A stretch of 64,000 nucleotides of DNA from Candidatus Denitrolinea symbiosum (GTDB lineage: Bacteria > Chloroflexota > Anaerolineae > Anaerolineales > Villigracilaceae): the NCBI GenBank assembly GCA_017312345.1, contig BLAA01000001.1, forward strand, positions 1,054,001-1,118,000, read 5' to 3'. Numbering within the stretch: the stretch's first letter is position 1; every line of letters starts with the position of its first letter. A program made the translations under genes and the position numbers. The notes below the pieces were generated by a model, which worked only from the letters and a program-made list of their open reading frames with translations, did not search any database and was not told the origin of the DNA. This document shows, one piece after another, positions 49,788-58,826 of the stretch.

Positions 49788-50696
49788 TCACAGTTCGCGG
49801 CGCGCTTTTGCCAGCAAATCGCGCTGCCACAATAAACGCGCGCCGCCGGGCAAACTCGCCGCCAGCGTCACGAATCGGATCAACACCGCCGCGGCGACAG
49901 CCTGTTCAAGCGACGCGCCCTGCGTTATGAGCAGCGCGGTCACGCTCCCTTCGAGCAGTCCCAGCCCGTTCACAGAGATCGGCAGGAGGGCCGCGAAATA
50001 CGCGAGCGCCGCCGCGCCTGCGGCTTGCCAGAACGAAACCGAAATGCCCAGCGCCAGCGTCACGATCCAAAACGAGACGAATGAGGCGCCGATGGACAGC
50101 CACGAAAGCGTCAGCGCGACGACGACCGTGCGCGGCGACGTGAACCAGGCGCGTCCCGCCTCGAAGACGCGCTTGAGGCGCGCCCAGGTCTTTTCGACGA
50201 ACGGCGTCCGCGTCAGCATGGACATCGAGGCGGCTCCCGCTTCGATGGGCGCGTTCCACGTCCCCAGCGCCAGCGCGGACGGCAGCCAGAGGAACATGGC
50301 CGCGAGGTTGAAGAGCCGATCCGCCGCCACCGACGCGACCGCCGCCGCGCGTTTGGGCTGTCCCTGCGTCACCGCCGCCATCCTGACCACGTCTCCGCCC
50401 ACTGTGGTCGGCAGGAAATTCGAAGCAAACGCGCCGATCAGCGTGAGCCAGGTCAACCTTGCCAGCGGAATGCGAATCTCCTGTACGCGCAGGAGATATT
50501 GCCAGCGGACGGCGATGATGAATTGGGAGAAGAGAAACGCCAGCACGGATGCCAGCAAACTCGCCCACGAGACGCGCGCCAGGAGAGGCAGGATCTCGTC
50601 CCAGCGGACGCGGCTCAGCAGGAAGCCGATCAATCCGAGCGGGACGAGCCAGCGGAGGAGGGTCTGCCATTTGTTGGGCGAGCGTTTTTCTTCCAT
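49788..50696 (-). CDS. Lysylphosphatidylglycerol synthase-type membrane protein (UPF0104)
   Basis: 302 aa, about eight membrane helices. Family hallmarks include PLGLIGFLLSRVRWDEILP, ASNFLPTTVGGDVVRM and a late LPISVNGLGLLEGSVTALLI. Members are flippase-like proteins, some of which accompany glycosyltransferases that build glycolipids. It is next to two methyltransferases in a surface-glycan neighbourhood. Substrate unknown. Confidence 0.85.
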   Translation of the reverse strand: MEEKRSPNKWQTLLRWLVPLGLIGFLLSRVRWDEILPLLARVSWASLLASVLAFLFSQFIIAVRWQYLLRVQEIRIPLARLTWLTLIGAFASNFLPTTVGGDVVRMAAVTQGQPKRAAAVASVAADRLFNLAAMFLWLPSALALGTWNAPIEAGAASMSMLTRTPFVEKTWARLKRVFEAGRAWFTSPRTVVVALTLSWLSIGASFVSFWIVTLALGISVSFWQAAGAAALAYFAALLPISVNGLGLLEGSVTALLITQGASLEQAVAAAVLIRFVTLAASLPGGARLLWQRDLLAKARREL

Positions 50697-50705
50697 AAGA
50701 TGCGT

Positions 50706-50756
50706 GGAATCCCGAAGTTCTACTTCGGGAATCCGAAAGTTCTACTTTCGGATTCC
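50706..50756. repeat. Dispersed host palindrome, copy 2
   Basis: GGAATCC, CCCGAAGTTC/TACTTCGGGA and CCGAAAGTT/ACTTTCGG hairpins, then GGATTCC. The cleanest of the four copies. It lies between two leftward genes. Confidence 0.85.
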
Positions 50757-50761
50757 TTTTC

Positions 50762-51415
50762 TCAATTACGATGACAGACGAATAAAAACTGATTTACGCC
50801 CAGCCAGTGGATCCACGCCGGGTGAGCGGACTCTCCGCGACGCGCGAACGCGCGTGAGAGCGTCGTCGTCCACGGGTAGCCGCCCGCCCACATGGGGTAG
50901 GTCGCGTCGAGGCGGAGACCGTTCTCCGTCAACGCGGCGCGGAGGTCGGCAGGGACGAAGCGATTGATCCAGGCGGGATGGCGCTTCATGGGGAAGGTCG
51001 CGTAGAAAGGATCGTAGATCGCGCTGGCGAGGAAGAGTCCGCCCGGCTTCGCGGCTTTCGTGGCGGCGAGGCGTAAAATGCCGCGCCAGTCTTTCAAGTA
51101 TTCCAACACGCCGGAGAGGACGACCGCGTCGAAGGGCTGGTCGAGCAGGGCAGAGAACGAATCGGCGTCGTCGAAATCGCAGAAGCGGATGGGCGGCCAC
51201 GCGTCGTCGGGTTCTTTGCGCCCCGTGATGTCGAGGCCGAGATAGCGGACGCCGCGTCCAAGCAGATGCGCCAGCGTCCCCGATCCCGCGCCGATGTCGA
51301 GGACCGATTTGATCGACGCATCGCGCCGGAGCGTCTCGACGATCAGTTTTAAGCGCGCGTGCGCCCAGTGATATTTGGGGGCTTCGTTACGCCAGTAGGT
51401 TTCTTTTTGGTTCAT
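50762..51415 (-). CDS. Class I SAM-dependent methyltransferase
   Basis: 217 aa. SVLDIGAGSGTLAHLLGRG is near residue 38 and DAVVLSGVLEYLKDWRGIL near 89. Tail AGGYPWTTTLSRAF then an unusual C-terminus ending FLFVCHRN. Likely methylates sugar or lipid intermediates in the glycan cluster. Separated from the pyruvyltransferase gene by the palindrome at 51,438. Confidence 0.83.
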   Translation of the reverse strand: MNQKETYWRNEAPKYHWAHARLKLIVETLRRDASIKSVLDIGAGSGTLAHLLGRGVRYLGLDITGRKEPDDAWPPIRFCDFDDADSFSALLDQPFDAVVLSGVLEYLKDWRGILRLAATKAAKPGGLFLASAIYDPFYATFPMKRHPAWINRFVPADLRAALTENGLRLDATYPMWAGGYPWTTTLSRAFARRGESAHPAWIHWLGVNQFLFVCHRN

Positions 51416-51437
51416 GGATTTTTCGTTTCGGCGTTCA

Positions 51438-51520
51438 GGAATCCTGAAGTTCTACTTCAGGATCTACCAGTACCGAAAGTAGCCCGTCCTGGTGGTCGGA
51501 CCAGGGAACTTTCGGATTCC
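51438..51520. repeat. Dispersed host palindrome, copy 3, with internal insertion
   Basis: GGAATCC, TCCTGAAGTT/ACTTCAGGA, then CCGAAAGT with an inserted CCCGTCCTGGTGG/CCAGGGAA segment, ACTTTCGG and GGATTCC. It overlaps the 3' end of the pyruvyltransferase gene and codes for its last ~20 residues. Confidence 0.75.
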
Positions 51521-52707
51521 TGATCGGGGAGCAGGAGTTTTTTCATCACTTCTATATTCAACTCAATCGCGCTTTTCGCCGCCGCGCGGACTGTGGCGGA
51601 TTCGTCGGCGCGATTTTCCAGCATGGACTCGGCGCGCTCCAGCGCGTCCTTCGGCGACGCGATGAAACTTTGCAGGTCCGCGACGGAATCGGGCAGGCCG
51701 AGGTGACGGAGGATGTCTCCGCCTTTGAGAGTGTAACTCAAATTGATGGACGGGACGCCGAGGCGCAGGGCAGCCAGCGAGGAGTGCAGGCGCATCCCGA
51801 TCATCAGATCCAGGCGGGACATGAGATCGTAATACGCCGGCATAGTCAGCGCCATGTTGACGAGCCTGACCTCGTCATCGTCCGCGAAGTCGGCTTTCAC
51901 GCGTTCCAGCCAGGGCAGGTCGTCCTCCCAGGGCAGGACGCCCGCCTGGTACGCGGAGATCAGGAGGACGCGCGCGCGCTGTCGGGCGCGAAGCGAGGCG
52001 ATCAGTTCCGTCGTCGAGCGGATGAGTTCCCGCATCCGCGCTTCGGAGCGTTGGCGGTATTTCTGGCGCGAAAATTGATAGGGCAGGAGGGACGAGGCGA
52101 AGTGAAACCACTGGCGGATGTTGACGCCGATGACGGGGCGGCCGCCGGTTTGGAAGAGAGGATCGAGCGAATCGTTTGGATGGAGGTCCGCTTCAAACCC
52201 AGGCAGGAAGATGGCATCGTGGGCGAGGACGCGCGGCGCGCGTGCGTTCAATTTCCCGACGAGGGCGAACGTGCCGGGATCGCGCGCGACGAAGGTGTCC
52301 ACCTGCGAGAGGACGCCGCGGGCGACGACGCGTCCCGCGCGGGTGGCGACGGGTCCCGCGCCCTGGAAGAGACAGATCACCTTTAGGCCGAGGACGCGAT
52401 ACAAACGAAACGCGACCCAAAGATACATCATGCGCGCCAGGCTGGAGTCGTCCTGCATGTCGAGGCCGACCGCCCAGAGGACGGCGTCGGCGCGGCGGAA
52501 GGCGGCGCGCGCGTCGCGGTCGAGGCGCAGGTTGCGGAGGGGACGATAATCGAGCGCGCGGAAAGGGAGCGCGGGGATGTCCATGTCGAGATTGCGGAAG
52601 ACGGTCACGTCCTCGGCGCCGAGTTGATGGAGGGCGCGCAAAACTCCCCAGCGGCTGGCGAGATCGCCGAGGTTGCCGTAGATGACGCGAGGGAGAATGA
52701 GGTGCAT
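51457..52707 (-). CDS. Polysaccharide pyruvyl transferase family protein
   Basis: 416 aa. YGNLGDLASRWGVLRALHQL near residue 10 and VGVNIRQWF-type strand near 193 (VIGVNIRQWFHFASS), with late MIGMRLHSSLAALRLGVPSI and LSYTLKGGDIL, match the WcaK/AmsJ family. It adds pyruvate ketals or related modifications to exopolysaccharides. The C-terminal residues after about 395 are read from a repeat and are probably not conserved. Confidence 0.87.
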   Translation of the reverse strand: MHLILPRVIYGNLGDLASRWGVLRALHQLGAEDVTVFRNLDMDIPALPFRALDYRPLRNLRLDRDARAAFRRADAVLWAVGLDMQDDSSLARMMYLWVAFRLYRVLGLKVICLFQGAGPVATRAGRVVARGVLSQVDTFVARDPGTFALVGKLNARAPRVLAHDAIFLPGFEADLHPNDSLDPLFQTGGRPVIGVNIRQWFHFASSLLPYQFSRQKYRQRSEARMRELIRSTTELIASLRARQRARVLLISAYQAGVLPWEDDLPWLERVKADFADDDEVRLVNMALTMPAYYDLMSRLDLMIGMRLHSSLAALRLGVPSINLSYTLKGGDILRHLGLPDSVADLQSFIASPKDALERAESMLENRADESATVRAAAKSAIELNIEVMKKLLLPDQESESSLVRPPGRATFGTGRS

Positions 52708-52748
52708 GGGAGAGGAGGAGAGAGAAGAGAGCGGAGAGTAGTGAGGAG

Positions 52749-53879
52749 TTAGGAGTCTATGATGGCAAGGAGGACTTTTTCGTACTCGTCTATGACATGC
52801 TCAATGTCGAAGGATTGGGCGAAGGCGAGGCTTTTTTGGCGGGCGGAGAGGATGGCAACAGGATCGGAGAGCAGGGAACGGAGGCTGGCGGAGAATCCCT
52901 CCGCGTCGTCGGCGTCGTGGAGGAAGCCGTTTTCGCCAGGCGCGGCCAGGTCGGCGAAACCGCCCGCGCGGCCGACGACGAGCGCGAGTCCGCAGGCAAG
53001 CGCCTGCACGCCGACGACGGGCAGTCCCTCGGAGCGCGAGGGCATGAAGAGGACGTCGGAGCGCGCGAATTCGTCCAGCACGTCGCCCGTCTCCACCCAG
53101 CCAGGGAAGCGGAATCGGTCCGCGAGGCCGAGACGTTCCGTTTCGGCGCGCGTCGCCTCGAGCAGGACGCCGTCTCCAAGCATGGAACATTCCCAGCGCA
53201 GGTCTTTGAGCGCGGCGAGGACGCGCGGAATCTGCAGCGGATTCTTCTGCTCGACGAAGCGTCCCGCGAAGACGAGACGCGGCGGGTCGTTGACTTTTAG
53301 CACGCGCGGCGCGAGCGACTTCACGTCCACGCCGTTGGGGATGACGTCTATCGGGACGGGATAATGCGCGAGCGCGAGTCCGCGCGTGTAGCCGCTGACT
53401 GCCGCGACGCGCGCCGCCTCGCGCCAGATGGGACGCGTGAACGGCATGACCCAGCGGAACCAGCGGTCTGTTTTGTCTGGCACGCCGCCTGGCACGTCGC
53501 CGAGATGGGCGGTGAGCAGATAGGGAGTCCTCGTCAGCCGCGCGAGCGCCCAGGCCGCGGCCCCCGACGGGACGGCGAAGTGGGCGTGGATCGCGTCGGG
53601 GCGGAAAACGCGCGTGAGGCGGAGTCCGGCCCAGAGCGAGGCGAGAACGAAGCCGCCCATTTCGAGGAATCCCGCGCGGAAGGGCTGTCGTCGCAGGGAG
53701 GGGAGTCGGATCACGTCCACGCCTTCGTCCCGTTCGCGGCGGGGAAGTCCCTTGTAGTGAGCGGTCAGGATTTTGACGTCGTGTCCGCGCCGCGCCAGCC
53801 CGCGGCAGATGTCGCGCGCCGCGGCGCCGCCTCCGCCGCCGATGGGCGGATATTCGTGGATGACGACGAGGATGCGCAT
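52749..53879 (-). CDS. Family 4 glycosyltransferase
   Basis: 376 aa from ATG 53,879, one nt after the previous stop. N-terminal HEYPPIGGGGGAAARDICRG (GT-B donor loop), IPNGVDVKSLAP near 185 and the E-x7-E region RSEGLPVVGVQALACGLALV near 285. It transfers a nucleotide-activated sugar in glycan synthesis. It follows a GT2 gene and precedes the pyruvyltransferase, likely one operon. Confidence 0.92.
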   Translation of the reverse strand: MRILVVIHEYPPIGGGGGAAARDICRGLARRGHDVKILTAHYKGLPRRERDEGVDVIRLPSLRRQPFRAGFLEMGGFVLASLWAGLRLTRVFRPDAIHAHFAVPSGAAAWALARLTRTPYLLTAHLGDVPGGVPDKTDRWFRWVMPFTRPIWREAARVAAVSGYTRGLALAHYPVPIDVIPNGVDVKSLAPRVLKVNDPPRLVFAGRFVEQKNPLQIPRVLAALKDLRWECSMLGDGVLLEATRAETERLGLADRFRFPGWVETGDVLDEFARSDVLFMPSRSEGLPVVGVQALACGLALVVGRAGGFADLAAPGENGFLHDADDAEGFSASLRSLLSDPVAILSARQKSLAFAQSFDIEHVIDEYEKVLLAIIDS

Positions 53880-53880
53880 G

Positions 53881-54834
53881 TTATTTTGATTCAAGGATGG
53901 CGCGGATGCGATAGGTGGGCTTGCTCTGCGATTCGTGATAGGTGCGGACGAGCAGTTCAGCGATCAGCCCCATGAGGACGGATTGGAAGCCCATGATGGC
54001 GAACATCACGCCCACGAGCAAAAGCGGAGAGGTGGCAGCGGGGACGCCCCAGAAACGGCGGATGAAAAGATAGAGCAGGTCGGCGAGACCGAGGAACATG
54101 AGCGCCAGCCCCGCGCCGCCGAACAGGTAAATGGGCTTGCTGGAATAATCGAGCAGAAATTTCACGGTGAAGAGATCGAGAAGCACTTTGAGCGTGCGCT
54201 CGAGTCCGTATTTGGCTTTGCCGAATTTTCGGGCATGATGGCGCACTTCCACCTCGGCGATGCGCGCGCCGACCGAATGCGCGAAGACGGGGATGAAGCG
54301 GTGCATTTCGCCGTAGAGTTTGAAGCCCTCCAGCGCGTCGCGGCGGTAGGCTTTGAGCGTGCAGCCGTAATCGTGCAGGCGCACGCCCGTGACGAACGAG
54401 ATCAGCCCGTTGGCGAGATGCGACGGCAGGTTGCGCGTGAGGGCGTTGTCCTTTCGATCCCTGCGCCAGCCGCTGACGAGGTCGTAGCCCTCGTCCAATT
54501 TCGCGAGCAGCATCGGGATGTCGGCGGGATCGTTTTGCAGGTCCGCGTCGAGCAGGATGATGACGTCGCCGCGCGCGTGATCAATGCCCGCGGCGATGGC
54601 GGCGGTCTGGCCGAAGTTGCGGCGGAACTCGATCACGCGGACGTGAAGCGGGTCGCGCGCGAAGAGGCCGCTCAGCGCGCCCGCGCTTCCGTCGCGCGAA
54701 CCGTCGTCCACGAAGACGACCTCCCACGTCCGCGCCAGGGGATCGAGCGCGGCGCGGATCGCGTCGAAGAGCGGAGGCAGGTTCTGCTCTTCGTTGTAAA
54801 CGGGGACGACGAGGGAGAGTTCGGGCATTTTCAA
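53881..54834 (-). CDS. Family 2 glycosyltransferase with C-terminal membrane helices (DPM1/GtrB-like)
   Basis: 317 aa. SLVVPVYNEEQNLPPLFDAI at the N-terminus, VVFVDDGSRDGSAGAL near 38, DVIILLDADLQNDPADIP near 90 (metal-binding DxD) and two C-terminal membrane helices (PIYLFGGAGLALMFLGLADLL). These make polyprenyl-phosphate sugars, the donor for GT39/ArnT-like enzymes such as those at 43,382 and 56,024. Confidence 0.92.
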   Translation of the reverse strand: MKMPELSLVVPVYNEEQNLPPLFDAIRAALDPLARTWEVVFVDDGSRDGSAGALSGLFARDPLHVRVIEFRRNFGQTAAIAAGIDHARGDVIILLDADLQNDPADIPMLLAKLDEGYDLVSGWRRDRKDNALTRNLPSHLANGLISFVTGVRLHDYGCTLKAYRRDALEGFKLYGEMHRFIPVFAHSVGARIAEVEVRHHARKFGKAKYGLERTLKVLLDLFTVKFLLDYSSKPIYLFGGAGLALMFLGLADLLYLFIRRFWGVPAATSPLLLVGVMFAIMGFQSVLMGLIAELLVRTYHESQSKPTYRIRAILESK

Positions 54835-54914
54835 TCTCTAAGCACAAAGGCACAAAGGAAAAAGCGTTGGATTGAGATTCCTTCGTCGTCTTTGCGCCTT
54901 CGCGTTTAAAGTTC

Positions 54915-55883
54915 TTACGCGGCCTTCGCGCTCAGGCGTTTCATATCGGAATCGACCATCATCTCGACGAGCTGTTTGAAGCCGACTTTCGGTTCCCAGC
55001 CGAGGACTTCGCCTGCTTTCGTCGGGTCGGAGATGAGCAGGTCCACTTCGGCGGGACGGTAGTAGCGCTCGTCCATGACGACGTATTTTTTATAGTCCAG
55101 GTCGACGCGGCCGAAGGCGATCTCGCAGAATTCCCTGACGGAGTGAGTCTCGCCCGTGCCGATCACGAAATTGTCGGGCTTGTCCTGCTGCAACATGCGC
55201 CACATGGCGTCCACGTAATCGCCCGCGAAGCCCCAGTCACGCTGCGCGTCGAGGTTGCCGAGACGAAGTTCCTCCGCCAGGCCGAGCTTGATCTTCGCGG
55301 CGCCGTCGGTGATCTTGCGCGTCACGAACTCCAGTCCGCGGCGGGGACTCTCGTGGTTGAAAAGGATTCCCGAGGCGGTAAACAGGTTGAACGACTCGCG
55401 ATAGTTGACCGCGATGAAGTGCCCGTACACTTTGGCGACGCCATACGGACTGCGCGGGTAGAAAGGCGTGGTCTCGCGCTGGGGAACTTCCAGCACCTTG
55501 CCGAACATCTCGCTGGAGGAGGCCTGATAGAAACGGATCTTCGGGTCCACGTAGCGGATGGCTTCGAGCAGGCGCGTCACGCCGAGGGCGGTCACGTCGC
55601 CAGTCAGCGCGGGCTGGTTCCAGGAGGTCGGGACGAAGGACTGCGCGGCGAGGTTGTAAACCTCGGCAGGCCTGTACTCCTCCAACAACGCGATGAGCGA
55701 ACCCTGGTCGGTGAGGTCGCCCTGCTCCACGCTGATCTTGTCCAGCAGGTGTTCGATGCGTTCATACGTGACCGTGCTGGAGCGGCGCGCCACGCCTACA
55801 ACTTTATAGCCTTTCGAGAGCAAAAGTTCGGCGAGATAGGAACCGTCCTGTCCCGTGATCCCCGTAATGATGGCGGTAGGCAT
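54915..55883 (-). CDS. gmd: GDP-mannose 4,6-dehydratase
   Basis: 322 aa. [20 protein letters not shown] is the NAD(P)-binding loop, [15 protein letters not shown] near 32, [20 protein letters not shown] and the catalytic YGVAKVYGH near 150, plus [19 protein letters not shown]. Nearly identical in plan to Gmd enzymes. It makes GDP-4-keto-6-deoxymannose, precursor of fucose or rhamnose-type sugars. Located in the leftward glycan cluster. Confidence 0.95.
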   Translation of the reverse strand: MPTAIITGITGQDGSYLAELLLSKGYKVVGVARRSSTVTYERIEHLLDKISVEQGDLTDQGSLIALLEEYRPAEVYNLAAQSFVPTSWNQPALTGDVTALGVTRLLEAIRYVDPKIRFYQASSSEMFGKVLEVPQRETTPFYPRSPYGVAKVYGHFIAVNYRESFNLFTASGILFNHESPRRGLEFVTRKITDGAAKIKLGLAEELRLGNLDAQRDWGFAGDYVDAMWRMLQQDKPDNFVIGTGETHSVREFCEIAFGRVDLDYKKYVVMDERYYRPAEVDLLISDPTKAGEVLGWEPKVGFKQLVEMMVDSDMKRLSAKAA

Positions 55884-55993
55884 ATGTTCTCCTAGGTAGT
55901 CTGATGGTCGGATGGTCAGATAGTTAAATGGTCGGTGAAGTGAGGCTGTGAAGGGCGGATAGCGACTTCAAAATTCAGCGGCTGAATTATACC

Positions 55994-56028
55994 CATAAAC
56001 CAGGTTTCTGCCAGAAACCTGGTTTATG
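55994..56028. repeat. Perfect 35-nt palindrome
   Basis: CATAAACCAGGTTTCTG and CAGAAACCTGGTTTATG are exact reverse complements around one base. It overlaps the stop of the GT39-like gene (TAA within the right arm). It may end transcription or be a mobile palindrome. Confidence 0.85.
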
Positions 56029-57604
56029 AGGATTTTCGATCCCGCAGCCAACCCGCTCCCATGACCAGCGCGGCGAGGACGACGATCAGCAGGATCATCG
56101 CCCCGAACGGGAGTTGCCCGCCGACGTGGTAATAGCGGCTGACGTACCACTGCGTGAACACGACGAGGAAGATTCCCTCCACGAGCAACCATCTGACCAG
56201 CCAGCGGTCGCGGCCAACCCAGGCGTACGCGGCCGCCGCGGCCTGGACCGCGATCAGGATGACGCGGTAGCGCGGGTTATCCCAACTGTCCGCGCCGCCG
56301 CGCAGGGCGGAGATGACGATCCACGCCCACGCGGCCGCCGTCAGCCAGAGGAGGAGGCGGCGCGCGGAGCCAGTCTCCCGCCGAACGATGGCGAACGGCG
56401 CGTAGAACAGGAGCGGCACGAGCGCGTACCATCCCGCCGAGCGGAAGATGTAGAGCGCGCGGAAGAGCGGCGCGGCTGGCTCGATGAACGTTGCGGGCAG
56501 GACGGGCTGCGTGACGCCGTAAACCATCACGAAGAGCGGACGCAGCCATTCGGGCATTTCGCTGAAGAGTTTCTGCACCCAGCCCGAGCCGCGTTCGAGC
56601 TGGTGGATGTCCCATTTGACCGCGCCGCGCGTCCAGTTCATGACGACGCCGAGGGGCGAGGAGCCGAAAGGCTGGCTGCGTTCCAACCCCCAGGCGAGGA
56701 GATAGAGTCCCGCGAGGAAGACGATCCCGATGACGACGAGCGCCGTCCACGAGACGCGGCCATGCTCGCGCGTCATCCACATCCAGCCCGCCAGGATGAC
56801 GAGGACGAGCAGCGCAATGGCGGGCGAGACGAGGAGCATCCCCGCGAAGGCGAGGAGGAGCCAAAGCAGGGCGCGGCGCGGGGCGGATTGCTCCCTGTCG
56901 GGGGCGCTGCGCGAGTAGTCCACCCATCCCCACAACGCCATCGCGACGAAAGCCATGAGAAAGGGTTCGCGCATCTGCGCGCCGCCCATCAAAATGGACT
57001 CGGGATAGAGCGCGTAGATCCACGCCGCGACGGAGGCGGCCTTCGCGTCCCATTGACGCGCGGCGGCTTTCCACAAAAAAGCGGCGCCGAGCGCGGCCGT
57101 CAACGCGCCGAAGAAGACGGGGAGAAGCGGACGGCGCTCGTCGGGCGAGAGGAAGCGGTAGGCCGCGGCGCTGAAGGCCAGCAGTCCGCCGTATTGGTCG
57201 GAGTAGAAATTCTTGTTGAAAGCGGAGAGGATCGGCGCGTCGGACTGCGCCAGTTCCCAGGCTTGCGAGTCGCGGCGGAAGGAGTCGAAGAAGATGTAGC
57301 CCGCCTGGTTCTGCGCGTTGGAATATCCGCTGGTAGGGAGGGCGAGGTAGAGCGCGGCGCCGAGGGCGAGGCGGAGGAGGAAGGCGGCGGCGAGGAGAGT
57401 TGCAAGATACGAGTTACGAGTTACGGGTTGAGGATGTTGTTTGATTGTCCAGAAAAACGTAACGCGTAAAACGTAAAAGGAAAGAAGGAAGAGCGCCGAA
57501 AAGACCAGCCAGCCGAGCGGGAAGCTGCCTGGTTGGATGGCAGACATTCCCGCGCCGAGGAGCAGGCTGGAGGAGACGGCAAGGAGGTGGAATTTCATGG
57601 GCAT
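56024..57604 (-). CDS. GT39-like membrane glycosyltransferase
   Basis: 526 aa; an alternative ATG lies two codons in. Many membrane helices. An N-terminal loop with SFRRDSQAWELAQSDAPILS and a middle GGAQMREPFLMAFVAMALWG are consistent with dolichol-type mannosyltransferases, though a catalytic DE pair is not certain. Ends in the palindrome at 55,994. Likely adds sugars to lipid- or wall-linked glycans. Confidence 0.68.
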   Translation of the reverse strand: MPMKFHLLAVSSSLLLGAGMSAIQPGSFPLGWLVFSALFLLSFYVLRVTFFWTIKQHPQPVTRNSYLATLLAAAFLLRLALGAALYLALPTSGYSNAQNQAGYIFFDSFRRDSQAWELAQSDAPILSAFNKNFYSDQYGGLLAFSAAAYRFLSPDERRPLLPVFFGALTAALGAAFLWKAAARQWDAKAASVAAWIYALYPESILMGGAQMREPFLMAFVAMALWGWVDYSRSAPDREQSAPRRALLWLLLAFAGMLLVSPAIALLVLVILAGWMWMTREHGRVSWTALVVIGIVFLAGLYLLAWGLERSQPFGSSPLGVVMNWTRGAVKWDIHQLERGSGWVQKLFSEMPEWLRPLFVMVYGVTQPVLPATFIEPAAPLFRALYIFRSAGWYALVPLLFYAPFAIVRRETGSARRLLLWLTAAAWAWIVISALRGGADSWDNPRYRVILIAVQAAAAAYAWVGRDRWLVRWLLVEGIFLVVFTQWYVSRYYHVGGQLPFGAMILLIVVLAALVMGAGWLRDRKSS

Positions 57605-57623
57605 CTTATATCACAGCGTCGCA

Positions 57624-57710
57624 GGAATCCGAAAGTTCCCTGGCCCGACCACCAGAACGGGCTACTTTCGGATGAGCGAGTCAAATCCTGAAGTAGAACT
57701 TCAGGATTCC
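57624..57710. repeat. Dispersed host palindrome, copy 4, with internal insertion
   Basis: GGAATCC, CCGAAAGTTCCCTGG and its partner containing the same CCCGACCACCAGAACGGGCTA insert type as copy 3 in inverted order, then TCCTGAAGT/ACTTCAGGA and GGATTCC. It overlaps the 3' end of the GT4 gene, giving its last codons. Confidence 0.75.
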
Positions 57711-58825
57711 AGGAACCCATCCAAAATCTTCTCCGCCCTCGCAACCCACGTGTATTTCTCCACATCGCGGCGCGCGGTGGAGGCGAGCGCGGCGCGGCGG
57801 GCGGAGTCGGCGAGCAGGGATTGCAGAGCGGCCGTCCACGCGGGGACGTCCTCGGGCGGGGCGAAGGCGGCAGACAAATCGTCCAGCGCCTCGCGGATCA
57901 CGGGCAGGTCGCTCGTCAAGATGGCGCGGCCCGCGGCCATGTACTCGAACATTTTCATCGGGCTGGCGACGGACGCGGACGACGCGTCCCCGCTGGAGCC
58001 GAGGATGGAACGCGCGTAAGGCATCAGCAGGACGTCCGCCGCGGCGAGGTAGCGCGGCAGCTCCACGTTCGGGACGAAGCCGAGGAAACTGACGTTGTCC
58101 AACCCCGCGGCTTTCCGCGTCCATTCTTCGACGTCGGAGGCGCGTCCGCCCACCCAGACGAAACGCGCGGCTGGGAGCGATTCCGCGAGGCGCAGGAACA
58201 AGTCCACGCCGCGGCCCGCGTAGAGATGACCCGCGCAGAGGACGGTCGGGGCGTCGCGCAGGCCGAGGGACGTCCGCGCCCGCGCGGGGTCGGGAAGCGA
58301 GGCGAAGCGTTCGAGTTCGACGCCGTTCGGGGCGATGACGAATTCGTCCGCGCGGAGTCGCATCCCGAAGCCGCGTTCGAGGATCACGCGCAATGCGTCC
58401 GTGATGCAGGCGACGCGCTTTCGTCCAGGGAGACGCGCAAAGGCGCGATGCCAGGCGGGACCGAACCGTCCCGTGGGCTGGAGATGCGCTTCGAAGACCG
58501 TGGGTTTGCCAGCGAGGAGACCGAAGACCGCCGATTGCGGGAGCCAGGTATAGAGGAGGTCGGGATCGAGTTTCAGCGCGCGGCGGACGGAATTAAAAGT
58601 GAACAGGCGGCGACTTGACGAAGAGAGCCACTCGATTTCAAACGGATGTGACAGCCCGTATTGTTGCGCGAGAGATTCCCAGTCCGTCATCCGTCCCCCG
58701 TCTCCCGTGACGATGAGATGCACCGAATGACCAAGCCGCGCGAGCGCGTTGCACGCCTTCATCACCTGGATGCTGTTGGCGGTATCGGAGGGGATTTGCG
58801 AACCTGCAATGGCGATAATTTTCAT
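57701..58825 (-). CDS. Family 4 glycosyltransferase
   Basis: 374 aa from ATG 58,825, one nt after the flippase stop. N-terminal IIAIAGSQIPSDTANSIQVM, FVIAPNGVELERFASLPDPA near 170, and late LGSSGDASSASVASPMKMFE followed by YMAAGRAILTSDLPVIREAL (GT-B donor site). Long upstream frame on the same strand rejected as antisense to the flippase. Substrate unknown; acts in the same surface-glycan pathway. Confidence 0.9.
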   Translation of the reverse strand: MKIIAIAGSQIPSDTANSIQVMKACNALARLGHSVHLIVTGDGGRMTDWESLAQQYGLSHPFEIEWLSSSSRRLFTFNSVRRALKLDPDLLYTWLPQSAVFGLLAGKPTVFEAHLQPTGRFGPAWHRAFARLPGRKRVACITDALRVILERGFGMRLRADEFVIAPNGVELERFASLPDPARARTSLGLRDAPTVLCAGHLYAGRGVDLFLRLAESLPAARFVWVGGRASDVEEWTRKAAGLDNVSFLGFVPNVELPRYLAAADVLLMPYARSILGSSGDASSASVASPMKMFEYMAAGRAILTSDLPVIREALDDLSAAFAPPEDVPAWTAALQSLLADSARRAALASTARRDVEKYTWVARAEKILDGFLES

Positions 58826-58826
58826 A

